The notes under the pieces: generated by a model
Database searches by the model: none
Seen by the model: only the letters and a program-made list of their open reading frames with translations
What the model was told of the DNA's origin: nothing
Part shown: positions 1-10,797 of the stretch, in pieces
Numbering within the stretch: the stretch's first letter is position 1
Layout: each line of letters begins with the position of its first letter
Source: Deltaproteobacteria bacterium
GTDB lineage: Bacteria > Desulfobacterota > Binatia > UBA9968 > JAJDTQ01
Direction of reading: 5' to 3'
Length of the DNA: 64,000 nt
NCBI GenBank assembly: GCA_028818755.1
Contig: JAPPNF010000156.1
Location: forward strand, 100,453 to 164,452
Made by a program: the position numbers and the translations under genes

Positions 1-170
1 CACCGTGGTGCTGGTCACCGGCGGTGCGCCGCCGGGTCTCGCGGCCGCGGCCGCCGCGGGCGCCGCCCCCCCCCGCCCCGGCGGCCCCCCCGCCGGGGGG
101 CGGGTGGGGGGGGGGGCGCCCCGCGCGCGCGGGGGGGGGGGGGGGCCCCCCCCCCGCCTGTTGCGCAAGC
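1..170. other. Low-complexity G/C homopolymer tract at the window edge, probably poor-quality or contig-end sequence
   Basis: Long runs of C and G (about 60-165) unlike the rest of the window; overlapping ORFs are all P/G/A-rich. Confidence 0.6.
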
Positions 171-666
171 GTTCGCCCGGCGTTTCGTTACAACGCCAAG
201 CGCACCGGTATCGATCATCGCTTTGGTGACAAAGGACATGGGGTATCCTCCGAACTCGATTCGGACGCTCCGCTGCTACGGCTACATCATGCCTGCGGAT
301 GCCCGGCCCAAGGCCGCCTGACCGCCCCCTCTCTCGCCACCCCGGAAAGCATCGGGCCACATCGGGGAAGCCCGCCGCTCCCATCCGCTGCACCGGCACG
401 CTGAAAGCAGGTCTCTTACAAGCCCTGTTTCAGCAGAGTTGCGCCGCCTCCTTCACCTCGCCTCCGTGCACCACTTCTTGATTCTACGATACACAAGCAA
501 GTGACGAGGTCAATACTATCGGAAAAAGATTTTATTAAAATAAAATTAACGAAAAGCTCGTTTCCAAACGGTTCGAACTCCCTGTTGGCCCGAATGCCAA
601 GTGATCGGTCGAGCCGGAACTCCTGGGGCTCAAGGTTTGTGGATAATGCGGTATTGATGGGTTAGT

Positions 667-1905
667 TTGGGGCTGATGGAGGACAACCGATTCGTGAGAC
701 GAAACAGCGGACTTCGCGCCATCGGCAGGGACCGGCTGGCGCTCCTGGGGTATATGACCGGCGGGCATTTCGCCGTGCACTGGTTCGGCCAGCTCTTTCC
801 CATGATCCTGCATCCCCTGCAGGTGGCCCTCCGGCTGAGTTATGTGCAGGTGGGTCTTCTGACCACCACCCGGGAGCTGACCACCGGGCTCACGAACCTG
901 CCCGCCGGGCTCCTGGGAGACCGTCTGGCGCGTCACCGGACCGCGATCCTGTGCTCGGCCCTCCTTGCTTTCGGGGTGGCATACCTCACCTTCGGGCTTG
1001 CCCCCGGCTACCTGTACGCGCTGGTGGCGGCCGGGCTGGTGGGCGTCGGCATCGCCCTGTGGCATCCCACGGCCATGGCGTCGCTGTCGAGCCGGTTCCC
1101 GCAACACCGGGCCACGGCGTTCGCCATCCACGGCATGGGCGCCACCACCGGCGACACCTTGACGCCGCTGGCCGTCGGCATCCTGTTGAGCCTCTATCCC
1201 TGGCGCAACGTCATGGCGCTGCAGTTCCTGCTGGCGGTGGCGCTGAGCGTTCCCTTGTGGATCGGCTTGCGCGGCATCTTTGCCGCGCCGCCGTCCGCGT
1301 CCCCGACCGGGAGCGCGCAGGAGTCCGGATTGGGCGAGTTCCTCCGCAATCCCGCCTTCCTGGGCGTGGCCCTCGCCAACGGACTCATGAACGCCGGCCG
1401 GATACTGATCATCACCTTCTTCCCTCTCTACGTGCAGGAAACCCTCGGCTACGGCTCCGCGGGACTGAGTTACTACTACGCGCTGCTGCACGTGCTCGGC
1501 ACGGTCTCCCAGCCCGTTCTGGGCTACCTGTCGGACCGCCTGGGTCGAAAGGCGGTGCTGCTGCCGTCTTTCCTGTTGCTGGCGGTGCTCTACACGCTGA
1601 TTCCGCTGGTGCGTGCGGGGATTCCGCTGGGCATCGTCGTGACCCTCATCAGCCTGTTCTTCTACACTCTCAGCAACATAACCGCGGCCGCCGTCGTGGA
1701 TGTGGCGGGCTCGCGCATACAGGCCACCTCGCTGGGCATCACGTTTCTCTCCAACAGCCTGTTTACCCTGCCCGGTCCGGTCATCGCCGGATACCTGGTG
1801 GGGCTCTACGGCATGGCCTCGGTCTTCTACCTGTCCGGCGGCTTTCTGCTGGCGGCCGTGGCGGCGATCATCCCGCTGCGGCTCTACAGGGGTTCGGGAC
1901 GGTGA
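667..1905 (+). CDS. MFS transporter
   Basis: 412 aa, multiple hydrophobic helices, MFS-like loop LSDRLGRKAVLLPSF. Confidence 0.85.
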   Translation: MGLMEDNRFVRRNSGLRAIGRDRLALLGYMTGGHFAVHWFGQLFPMILHPLQVALRLSYVQVGLLTTTRELTTGLTNLPAGLLGDRLARHRTAILCSALLAFGVAYLTFGLAPGYLYALVAAGLVGVGIALWHPTAMASLSSRFPQHRATAFAIHGMGATTGDTLTPLAVGILLSLYPWRNVMALQFLLAVALSVPLWIGLRGIFAAPPSASPTGSAQESGLGEFLRNPAFLGVALANGLMNAGRILIITFFPLYVQETLGYGSAGLSYYYALLHVLGTVSQPVLGYLSDRLGRKAVLLPSFLLLAVLYTLIPLVRAGIPLGIVVTLISLFFYTLSNITAAAVVDVAGSRIQATSLGITFLSNSLFTLPGPVIAGYLVGLYGMASVFYLSGGFLLAAVAAIIPLRLYRGSGR

Positions 1906-1981
1906 TGCTTCGGCGTCGTTTCGGTTGGACGTATACTGCGCCTGTCGAAGGGCTCGGCATGAGCGGTGACGGGAACGGATC

Positions 1982-2731
1982 ATGACGTCCTGGTCGCTCT
2001 CGGTACCGGACCTGGAGCTGCCGCGCGACGCGGTCCACGTGTGGCGTACGCGGACCGAGGTCTCCGCCCCCCGGCTGGCGCCCCTGGCCGCTCTGCTGGC
2101 GCCGGACGAACGCGCCCGGGCGGGCCGGTTCCTTTACGAGGAGGACCGGCGGCAGTACACCGTGGCCCGGGGCGTGCTGCGAAGCATCCTGGCGCGCTAC
2201 CTTGAGGTGGAGCCGGCCGCCATCGAGTTCCGCTACGGCGCCCACGGCAAGCCGTCGCTGGCGGAGAGTCCCGGCGGCAGGGACGTGCGCTTCAATCTGT
2301 CCCATTCCTACGGGTGGGCGCTGCACGCTTTCGCCGTCGGCCGGGAGGTCGGCGTCGACGTCGAGCGCATTCGGCCGGAGACGGACATCATGGGGGTCGC
2401 CCGCCATTCCTTCTCGCCGGTCGAGGTAGAGGCCCTGACGAGTCTCCCGGAAGGACAGCGGCGTGAGGCCTTCTTCAACTGCTGGACCCGCAAGGAGGCG
2501 TTCATCAAGGCCCACGGCGAGGGCATCGCGCTGGGCCTGAGCCGGTTCGACGTGACGTTGCGGCCGGGCGAGCCGGCGGCGTTGTTGCGGTTCGAAGGCG
2601 AACCGGCCGAAGCGGCGCGGTGGTCCATGCGTGCGCTGGACGCGGGCGAGGGCTACAAGGCGGCGCTGGCGGTTGAAGGAGAGGAATGGCATCTACGGTG
2701 CTGGGAATACCCCGACGACGGCTTGCCGTAG
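1982..2731 (+). CDS. Sfp-type 4'-phosphopantetheinyl transferase
   Basis: Motifs FNLSHS, VGVDVERI and FFNCWTRKEAFIKAHGEGI. Confidence 0.9.
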   Translation: MTSWSLSVPDLELPRDAVHVWRTRTEVSAPRLAPLAALLAPDERARAGRFLYEEDRRQYTVARGVLRSILARYLEVEPAAIEFRYGAHGKPSLAESPGGRDVRFNLSHSYGWALHAFAVGREVGVDVERIRPETDIMGVARHSFSPVEVEALTSLPEGQRREAFFNCWTRKEAFIKAHGEGIALGLSRFDVTLRPGEPAALLRFEGEPAEAARWSMRALDAGEGYKAALAVEGEEWHLRCWEYPDDGLP

Positions 2732-2801
2732 GGCCGGGTCAAACCCGCCCGTGCCCGGGTTGCCGCCGGACACGGGAGCGAATACGAGAGGAGAGAGTCA
2801 A

Positions 2802-3350
2802 ATGGCGCGCATCGCGAAGATCGAGAAGAGGGAAGACCTGAGCCCGGAGCACCACGGGGTGTTCGACGCCATCGCCGAGAGCCGCGGCAGGGTCCAGGGG
2901 CCGTTTCCCATGCTCCTGCACAGTCCGGAGCTGGCCGGGCGCGTGGCACACCTGGGCGCCCACGTGCGTTTCGAGATGGGGCTTTCGCAGAAGCTGAAGG
3001 AGCTGGTGATCCTTACCGTGGCGCGGGAGCTGGACTGCGGGTTCGAGTGGTCGGTGCATGCCGGGCACGCGCGCGCCGCGGGGATCTCCGACGACTGCAT
3101 CGAGGCCCTGCGGACGCGGCGGGAGCCGGCGGGGCTCACCCCGGAGGAGGCCGACGTGCGCCGCTACGCCCGTGAGCTGCTCCAGTCCCATCGCGTGAGC
3201 GCGGACGCCTTTGCCGCGGTGGAAGCGCGCCTGGGGCCGGCCGGCTGCGTGGAGCTTTCAGCCCTCATCGGATACTATGTGCTGCTGGCCTGCGTCCTCA
3301 ATTCCATGGAAGTGGAGCCGGCAGAAGGCGAGAAGCCGCTGGATCTGTAG
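2802..3350 (+). CDS. Carboxymuconolactone decarboxylase (CMD/AhpD-like) family protein
   Basis: Internal ATG of ORF 2631..3350; LKELVILTVARELDCGFEWSVHAGHARAAGISDD. Confidence 0.8.
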   Translation: MARIAKIEKREDLSPEHHGVFDAIAESRGRVQGPFPMLLHSPELAGRVAHLGAHVRFEMGLSQKLKELVILTVARELDCGFEWSVHAGHARAAGISDDCIEALRTRREPAGLTPEEADVRRYARELLQSHRVSADAFAAVEARLGPAGCVELSALIGYYVLLACVLNSMEVEPAEGEKPLDL

Positions 3351-3423
3351 AGATATCACCGGTTGCCGGCGACAAGTCACGAGGACTGTGTACCGGCGCG
3401 ACGGAAGAAACGGACGGAGCGAA

Positions 3424-5019
3424 ATGAGCGACAGACCCAATTTCCTGTTCATCATCACCGACCAGCACCGGGCGGACCACCTGGGTTGCTACGGCAATCC
3501 GGTGGTGCAAACGCCGCACATCGACGGGCTGGCGTCGTCGGGTACCCGCTTCGAGCGGTTCTACACGGCCACCCCCATCTGCATGCCCAACCGGGCGACT
3601 TTGATGACCGGGCGGATGCCGTCGCTCCACGGCGTCCGGCACAACGGCATCCCGCTTTCCCTCGAAGCCACGACCTTCACCGACGTCATGGCCGCCGCCG
3701 GATACCACACGGCCCTCATCGGCAAGTGCCACCTGCAGAGCATCAAGGACGATCTCCCGGTCATCGGCATGCCGGAGCCCGACCCGGAGCGCACCCGGCC
3801 GCCCGAGCGGCTCCGCGAGGCGCGGAAGGACTTCGGCGGGCGTTACGACCAGGAACTGCCGTCCACCTGGGCGCGGGACCCGGAGTTCGAGCCGGTGTTT
3901 CCCTACTACGGGTTCCAGCACGTGGATCTGTGCATCAAGCACGCGGACCAGGTGGTGGGGCACTACGACCGTTGGCTGCGGGCGCGTCACCCGGACCCCG
4001 ACTCCCTGCGCGGGCGCGCCAACGAGCTTCCCGGCAATGATTGCAAGGCCCCCCAGGCATGGCGCACCCGCATGCCCGAGGAGCTCTATCCCACCACCTA
4101 CGTGGCCGAGCGCACCATGGCGTTCCTGGAGGAGCACGCGCGCTCCGGCCGCGAACGGCCGTTCTTCATCCAGTGCTCGTTTCCTGACCCGCACCATGCG
4201 TTCACGCCTCCGGGAAGGTACTGGGATCTCTACGACGCCGAGCAGATCGCGCTGCCGGGCTCGTTCCATCGCGGCGAGCATCCGGTGCTGCCGCACCTGG
4301 CGCGGCTCTACGAGGAACGGGACCGCGGCGAGGCCAACCGTGACGGCCAGCGTGGCTTCGCCATCACCGACCGGGAAGCGCGCGAGGCCATTGCGCTCAC
4401 CTACGGCATGATCACCATGATCGACGACGCCATCGGGCGCATCCGCGCGCGGCTGGAGGAACTGGGGCTCGCGGACGACACGGTGATCGTCTTCACCAGC
4501 GACCACGGCGACTTCATGGGCGACCACCAGCTCCTGCTCAAGGGCGCGCTGCACTATCGCGGCCTCGTGCGGGTGCCGTTCATCTGGGTCGATCCGGCGA
4601 CCGGTACGAGGGGAGTCGTCAACCCGAGCCTGTGCGGCACCCTGGACCTGCCCAGCACCATCCTGCACCGGGCCGGCCTGGAAGGGCACAACGGCATGCA
4701 GGGAGTGAGCCTCCTGCCCGCCATGGACGGCTCGGGCACGGGTTACGACGCACTGCTCATCGAGGAGCACCAGCGCCGGGGCTACATGGGCTTCGACAAC
4801 AACTTCCGCGCCCGCACCCTGATCACGCCCGACCTGCGCCTGACTCTGTACGAGAACGCGGACTGGGGTGAGATCTACGACCTCGAAAACGATCCGGACG
4901 AGATCCGCAACCTGTGGGACGAGTCCGGTTCCCGTCGCGCCGAGCTGACCGAGGCGCTGGCCCGCAAGATGATGGAGCTCACCGATACGAGCCCCCTGGC
5001 CACGCACCACGGGCCGTAG
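3424..5019 (+). CDS. Sulfatase family hydrolase
   Basis: NFLFIITDQHRADHLGCYGN, CMPNRATLMTGR (CxPxR formylglycine motif), VFTSDHGDFMGDH. Confidence 0.93.
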   Translation: MSDRPNFLFIITDQHRADHLGCYGNPVVQTPHIDGLASSGTRFERFYTATPICMPNRATLMTGRMPSLHGVRHNGIPLSLEATTFTDVMAAAGYHTALIGKCHLQSIKDDLPVIGMPEPDPERTRPPERLREARKDFGGRYDQELPSTWARDPEFEPVFPYYGFQHVDLCIKHADQVVGHYDRWLRARHPDPDSLRGRANELPGNDCKAPQAWRTRMPEELYPTTYVAERTMAFLEEHARSGRERPFFIQCSFPDPHHAFTPPGRYWDLYDAEQIALPGSFHRGEHPVLPHLARLYEERDRGEANRDGQRGFAITDREAREAIALTYGMITMIDDAIGRIRARLEELGLADDTVIVFTSDHGDFMGDHQLLLKGALHYRGLVRVPFIWVDPATGTRGVVNPSLCGTLDLPSTILHRAGLEGHNGMQGVSLLPAMDGSGTGYDALLIEEHQRRGYMGFDNNFRARTLITPDLRLTLYENADWGEIYDLENDPDEIRNLWDESGSRRAELTEALARKMMELTDTSPLATHHGP

Positions 5020-5126
5020 GGGGCGGAGTCGACGGACGGCGTCCGCGCGGATGCGGGCGGGTTTGAAACCCGCCCCTACACCTGGTGTTCCTGAGGCGGG
5101 GCCTCCTGGTGGGCGGCATATATTCG

Positions 5127-6155
5127 ATGGGAGACAGAAGACTGGAATTGGGCTTGGGATTGCGCGCGCGGCATCCGTCCGTGCTTGCGGAACATTCGCG
5201 GGAAGCGGAGGAGGCGGGTTTCAGTCACGTCTGGCTGTATGATTCGCCGCGGTGCGCCGAGCCCTACGTTTCGTTGCCCTATTGCGCCATGGCCACGTCG
5301 CGGGCCGTCGTCGGGCTGGCGGTGACGAACACCCAGACCCGCGATCCCACCGTGGTGGCCAACGCCTTCGCGACCCTGGCCATCCTCACCGGCGGCCGGG
5401 TCAAGTTCGGCGTCGGTTTGGGCGACAGCGCGGTAAAGTTCCTCGGCAGGAAGCCGTCCCGTTTCGACGCCTTCCGGGAAAGCATCGACGTCGTGCAGGG
5501 GCTCCTTCGGGGTGAGAGCGTGCGGTACAACGGCCGCCGGCTGGCGCTTCCGGCGGTGCCCGACGTCAAGCCGCCGCTGCTGCTGGCGGCCGAGCGGTCG
5601 CGGACCTTCGAGCTTGCCGGGGCAATTGCCGACGGGGCCATCATCAGCCCGGGCGGTTCGCCGCGCTTCCTGCGCTACGCCATCGAGAGGATTCGAGAAG
5701 GGGCGGGGCGGGCCGGGCGGGAACCGGATGCGCTCCACATCTGCGCCTGGACCCACTGCGTCGTGGGCGAGAGCACGGCAGAGGCCATGGATGCGTTGGC
5801 GCCGGAGGTGGGCCGGACCCTGTTCAAAGCCGCGCTACGGGTTCCGCCGGAGGTGTTGGGGGCCTCAGGACCGTTGTTGTCCGAGGAGTTGCGTGCCCAC
5901 GTGCTCGACGGGGCCACGCGGCAGGATCATGAATACGATCTCGCGCGTACCCTGCGCTCGGCACTGGGCGACGACTTGTTCCGGGAGATGACCCTGGTGG
6001 GCACGCCCGACGACTGCGCAGGAAAGATCGCCGAGCTGGCGAAGGTGGACGGCCTCAGCCAGCTCATCGTCAACGTCTACGGGCGGGACCGCGAATTTGC
6101 CCTGAAGACGTTGGGCGGCCAGATGGCCCACCGTCCTTCGACTTCGCTTCGCTAG
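5127..6155 (+). CDS. LLM class flavin/F420-dependent oxidoreductase
   Basis: GLGLRARHPSVLAEHSREAEEAGFSHVWLYDSP; LTGGRVKFGVGLGDS; C-terminus encoded by a repeat element. Confidence 0.85.
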   Translation: MGDRRLELGLGLRARHPSVLAEHSREAEEAGFSHVWLYDSPRCAEPYVSLPYCAMATSRAVVGLAVTNTQTRDPTVVANAFATLAILTGGRVKFGVGLGDSAVKFLGRKPSRFDAFRESIDVVQGLLRGESVRYNGRRLALPAVPDVKPPLLLAAERSRTFELAGAIADGAIISPGGSPRFLRYAIERIREGAGRAGREPDALHICAWTHCVVGESTAEAMDALAPEVGRTLFKAALRVPPEVLGASGPLLSEELRAHVLDGATRQDHEYDLARTLRSALGDDLFREMTLVGTPDDCAGKIAELAKVDGLSQLIVNVYGRDREFALKTLGGQMAHRPSTSLR

Positions 6156-6181
6156 CGCTGCACTACGCTGAGGACGAACGG
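6133..6181. repeat. Palindromic intergenic repeat, variant of the 61213-61305 element
   Basis: gtccttcgacttcgcttcgct ... ctacgctgaggacgaacgg shared with 61213-61250. Confidence 0.75.
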
Positions 6182-6244
6182 GCGCAAGATTGGACCGTTC
6201 GTCCTGGGCTTGACGATGGATACGCGCCCACGTGTCCCGGCTGC

Positions 6245-7174
6245 CTACAGCGGTACGGCCTCGCCCTCCGGCACCTTGTCCTTGTCGATGTGCTTCAGTG
6301 CCTGCAGGACGAAATCCTGTCCGAACACCTCGGTCCAGCCTTTTTGCAGCCTGCCCACCATGGGGCCGGGCTTGCCCTCGCCGATGTCGTTGCCGTTGAT
6401 TTGGGTGAGCGGCAGCACGCAGCGGGAGGTGGTGGTCATGAACGCTTCGTCGGCGTTCATGATGTCGTAGAGCTGGAAGTTCGTCTCGTCCACCGGGATG
6501 TCGAGGTGTTCAGCGATCTCCAGCACCGCGCCCCGGGTGACACCCGATAGAATGGTCTGGACGGGCGCGGTGACCAGGGTGCCGTTGCGCACGATCCAGA
6601 AATTGGCCGCGGTGAGCTCGGTGACGTTGCCGTCCAGGGTCAACAGCAGGGCATAGGCCTCGGGGTCCACCAACTGGGCCTGCTGCTCCGCCAGCCACAG
6701 GTGCATGCGGCTGGTGCTCTTGATCTTGGGGTCCCACACCTGGGTGGGGATGGCGCGGATGTGCGTGGTGATGACGTGGCCGCCGTAGATATAGTGGTGG
6801 GCGAACTTGTTGAAGGCGATGGGTTCGCACAGGATGACCACCGTGGCCCGGCCTGCCTTGTCCGGCCCGCGGGTGACGTAGTGGCCCACGAAGTAGTCCT
6901 CGTCCGCTCCCAGCAGCCCCTTGTTCTGCTTCACCAACTCCACGGTGGTCTCGTGCATCTCGTCCGCCGTGAGGCCGGCATCCAGCTTCACCGCCTTGAG
7001 CGAACGGTAGAGCCGGGCGATGTGCCGGTCCAGTTGAAATATCTCGCCGCCGAAGGTCCGCGTCCGCTCGAACACGCCCAAGCCGGACAGGAAACCCCGG
7101 TCGTAGATGGAAACGCTCGCCCGACTCTCGGGCAAGAACTCGCCGTTGACGTATGCCGTGCGCTCTTCTGCCAT
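6245..7174 (-). CDS. Class IV aminotransferase (branched-chain / D-amino-acid aminotransferase-like)
   Basis: YVNGEFLPESRASVSIYDRGFLSGLGVFERTRTFGG; TELTAANFWIVRNGTLVTAP. Confidence 0.88.
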   Translation of the reverse strand: MAEERTAYVNGEFLPESRASVSIYDRGFLSGLGVFERTRTFGGEIFQLDRHIARLYRSLKAVKLDAGLTADEMHETTVELVKQNKGLLGADEDYFVGHYVTRGPDKAGRATVVILCEPIAFNKFAHHYIYGGHVITTHIRAIPTQVWDPKIKSTSRMHLWLAEQQAQLVDPEAYALLLTLDGNVTELTAANFWIVRNGTLVTAPVQTILSGVTRGAVLEIAEHLDIPVDETNFQLYDIMNADEAFMTTTSRCVLPLTQINGNDIGEGKPGPMVGRLQKGWTEVFGQDFVLQALKHIDKDKVPEGEAVPL

Positions 7175-7327
7175 GGAAAGCTCCCTTCGGGTGATTTCTG
7201 ATCCCCAATGGTAGGACGTTCTGCGGGCATCTGTAAACAGGTAACCAAGGGGTGTGGATCCGCCTGCAGCGCGCCGCAGAGGCGGGCGGGTTCGAACCCC
7301 CTTACAACCGCGGCTTCGCTGGCGGTG

Positions 7328-7957
7328 TCATCGAGCTTCCACGAGCAAGCGGAAGAGCTCGCCGGGCGAATCCACGATGTGGTCGGGGGCTTCCTTCGCG
7401 AGCGTGGTCCGGCTCTGATAGCCCCACGTGACCCCGGCGGTCCGCACGCCGGCGGCCCTGCCGTGGCGGATGTCGCCGCGGGTGTCGCCGATCATGAACG
7501 CTTCGCGCGGCGGGACGTGGAAGCGCTTCAGGGCGTGGATGATCTTGTCGCCCTTGGTCCCGGGTTGCCGCGCGTCGAGCACCAAGGAGACGCACTCGTC
7601 CACGCCGTTGCGCGCCAGCCCGTGCCTCACCAAGTGGTCGTAGTTGGACGTCACGATGACCAGGGTGTGGCGCTCCGACAGGGCGTTCAGGAGATCGGGG
7701 ATGCCCGGGAACATGGCCGGATCGTAGCCGTCGGCTTCCAGGATGGCGTGGGTCCGCCGGGTGTAGCGGTCGATGTCCGGTTCCGGAACGCCCAGCAGCA
7801 CTGCGAGGCCCGCGGCATTCAGGTCCTCGATGGTCTCGAAGTCGTCGCGGGTCGGCGGCCGCCCCAGCCCGGTATCCGCGGCGGTCCGCTGGAAGGCGCT
7901 CAGGAGTTGGTCGAACGAGTCGACGAGGACACCGTCGTAGTCGAAGTTGAGCAGCAT
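7328..7957 (-). CDS. HAD family hydrolase
   Basis: NFDYDGVLVDSF, VIVTSNYDHLV, FMIGDTRGDIRHGRAAGVRTAGVTWGY. Confidence 0.88.
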   Translation of the reverse strand: MLLNFDYDGVLVDSFDQLLSAFQRTAADTGLGRPPTRDDFETIEDLNAAGLAVLLGVPEPDIDRYTRRTHAILEADGYDPAMFPGIPDLLNALSERHTLVIVTSNYDHLVRHGLARNGVDECVSLVLDARQPGTKGDKIIHALKRFHVPPREAFMIGDTRGDIRHGRAAGVRTAGVTWGYQSRTTLAKEAPDHIVDSPGELFRLLVEAR

Positions 7958-7973
7958 GCGGCGGGGCCGCGGT

Positions 7974-9014
<1,041 letters not shown>

Positions 9015-9040
9015 GACGGTAAGGTTCCTTCCGTGTTGAG

Positions 9041-9124
9041 CCCTCACCCGGCCTTCGGCCACCCTCTCCCGGAGGGAGAGGGACGATTCTCCCCTCTCCC
9101 TCCGGGAGAGGGTCGGGGTGAGGG
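9041..9124. repeat. Palindromic intergenic repeat, copy A
   Basis: 42-nt segment 9041-9082 identical to 39958-39999; strong internal palindromes. Confidence 0.85.
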
Positions 9125-9126
9125 AG

Positions 9127-10734
9127 CTACGAGCCGCGCAGCCTCCTCATGATCTCTCGTGTCCTGCGCGCCCCTTCGTCGTCGCCGGCGGCCTCGTAGA
9201 CCCCGACGAGGACCTGGTACACGCCGCGGTGGAACGGATTGATCTGGAGCGCTTCCAGCAGGGCGGCGCGGGCCCGCGTGTAGTCGCCGGCCTCGTGGTG
9301 AAGCCGGCCCAGGAGGTAGTAGGTGTGGACCCGGTCGGGATCGAGATACCGCCCCTTCTCCAGGTGCGGCAACGCCTCGTCGTAACGCCGCGTGTGTATC
9401 AGGGTTTCGCCGAGCCGGTTCAGGATGATGGTCGAGTCGGGTCCGGCGCGGAGCGCCCGGCGATACTCCGCGCTGGCGGCGCGAAGGCGGCCGCGCTGGC
9501 GCAGGCGGTCGCCCAGGTGGGTGCGGTTCCTGGCGATCTCGGACTGGATCTCGCTCAGCTCCACGGCCGGCTCGGTCTCTCCCTCCTGGGCCACCTTGTA
9601 GCGGCGTATGCGGCTGCCCTGGACCAGCTTGAGCCCCTGACCCTCGACGAACCGCTGCCAATCGGCCTCGAAACCGTCGAGCGGCACGCCCATGACCGTT
9701 TCGATGGCTTCGGCGGTGGACAACCGGCGGACGTTGGAGAGGACGTCGCGAATGCCCGCGGCGCCCTTCACCTGCCTTATGTAGTCAACGGCCGAGGCTA
9801 CCTCCGCATAGGCGAGCTGGACCTGTTCCGGCGTGTCCAGGCGGATCAGGGACGGTTCCATGTCCTTGAAGCTGACGAACTCCTGCCGCTCGATGGCCGT
9901 GGCCAGCAGGGTTTCGTTGGCCGGGGTCAGGTAGTCCGGTTTGGCCCCCTGTTCCGGGTTGCGCCACACGGTCTCGTAGTAGCGGGCGATGCCTTCATGC
10001 AGCCATATGGGCGCCTTGTTGTGGGTGATGTTGACGATGACCCGGTGGATGTACTCGTGGACGAGGGAATCGAGCCAGCGGTAGCCGTGGGCCATCGCCC
10101 GCGGCGATATGATCATGACCTTGTTGAACTTGCACAACCCGATGGCGCCGGTCTCCTCGATGTCACGGAGCGAGAAGGTGGTGATGGCCGTGAAGGACTG
10201 GACGTCCGGGGCGATCTCGATCCGCACCCTGCCGCGCGGCCGGTAGCCAAGCGCCCGGCCCACCTCCTCGTGCGCCTGCTCCAGCGCCGCCAGCGCCGGC
10301 TCCGCCAGGATGCCGTCGCTCTCTTCGTGGAGGTGGAGCACGAAGTGGTCGCTCTCGTAGCGCTTCATGTGCCGGACGACGTCGTGGGTCTGCTGCAGCA
10401 GCAGGCGCAGGGCCTGGCGCTGCTCGTCCTCGGCCTCGATGGCAAGGGCCTTCTCCACGGTGGCGAGAGCCCTGGCGTAGGCGCCCTCGTAGTAGGCCAG
10501 GAGCGCCGCCAGGTCCAGTGCGTCCAGGGATCGGGGCTGTTCCCGCAGAAGCCCCTCGATCACCGGGCGCGCATCCTCGACCCGCCAGGCTCCGAGGAGT
10601 TGCCGCGCGGTCTCGACCGCGGAACCGTTCGGCGCGGTTTCCGCACCCCGCGCGGGCGCCGCGACGAGGGCGAGAACCCCCGCGAGCCACAGGATCCGGC
10701 AGGTGAGCTTGAAGACGGTGGACAATCTTGCCAT
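9127..10734 (-). CDS. Peptidase MA-like (gluzincin) protein with TPR repeats
   Basis: LVHEYIHRVIVNITHNKAPIWLHEGIARYYE; C-terminal TPRs (LNRLGETLIHTRRYDEALPHLEKGRYLDPDR). Confidence 0.8.
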   Translation of the reverse strand: MARLSTVFKLTCRILWLAGVLALVAAPARGAETAPNGSAVETARQLLGAWRVEDARPVIEGLLREQPRSLDALDLAALLAYYEGAYARALATVEKALAIEAEDEQRQALRLLLQQTHDVVRHMKRYESDHFVLHLHEESDGILAEPALAALEQAHEEVGRALGYRPRGRVRIEIAPDVQSFTAITTFSLRDIEETGAIGLCKFNKVMIISPRAMAHGYRWLDSLVHEYIHRVIVNITHNKAPIWLHEGIARYYETVWRNPEQGAKPDYLTPANETLLATAIERQEFVSFKDMEPSLIRLDTPEQVQLAYAEVASAVDYIRQVKGAAGIRDVLSNVRRLSTAEAIETVMGVPLDGFEADWQRFVEGQGLKLVQGSRIRRYKVAQEGETEPAVELSEIQSEIARNRTHLGDRLRQRGRLRAASAEYRRALRAGPDSTIILNRLGETLIHTRRYDEALPHLEKGRYLDPDRVHTYYLLGRLHHEAGDYTRARAALLEALQINPFHRGVYQVLVGVYEAAGDDEGARRTREIMRRLRGS

Positions 10735-10797
10735 GGAACGGCGCCGCCGGAAGTTACGCTTCGGTGATAGGCATCCGCGTCCGCTTCGTACCGCCGG

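Noticed and set aside
535-1983. 482-aa minus-strand ORF
   Set aside because: Antisense to the MFS transporter; Q/H/R/G-biased composition.
3298-5010. 570-aa minus-strand ORF
   Set aside because: Antisense to the sulfatase with intact CxPxR motif.
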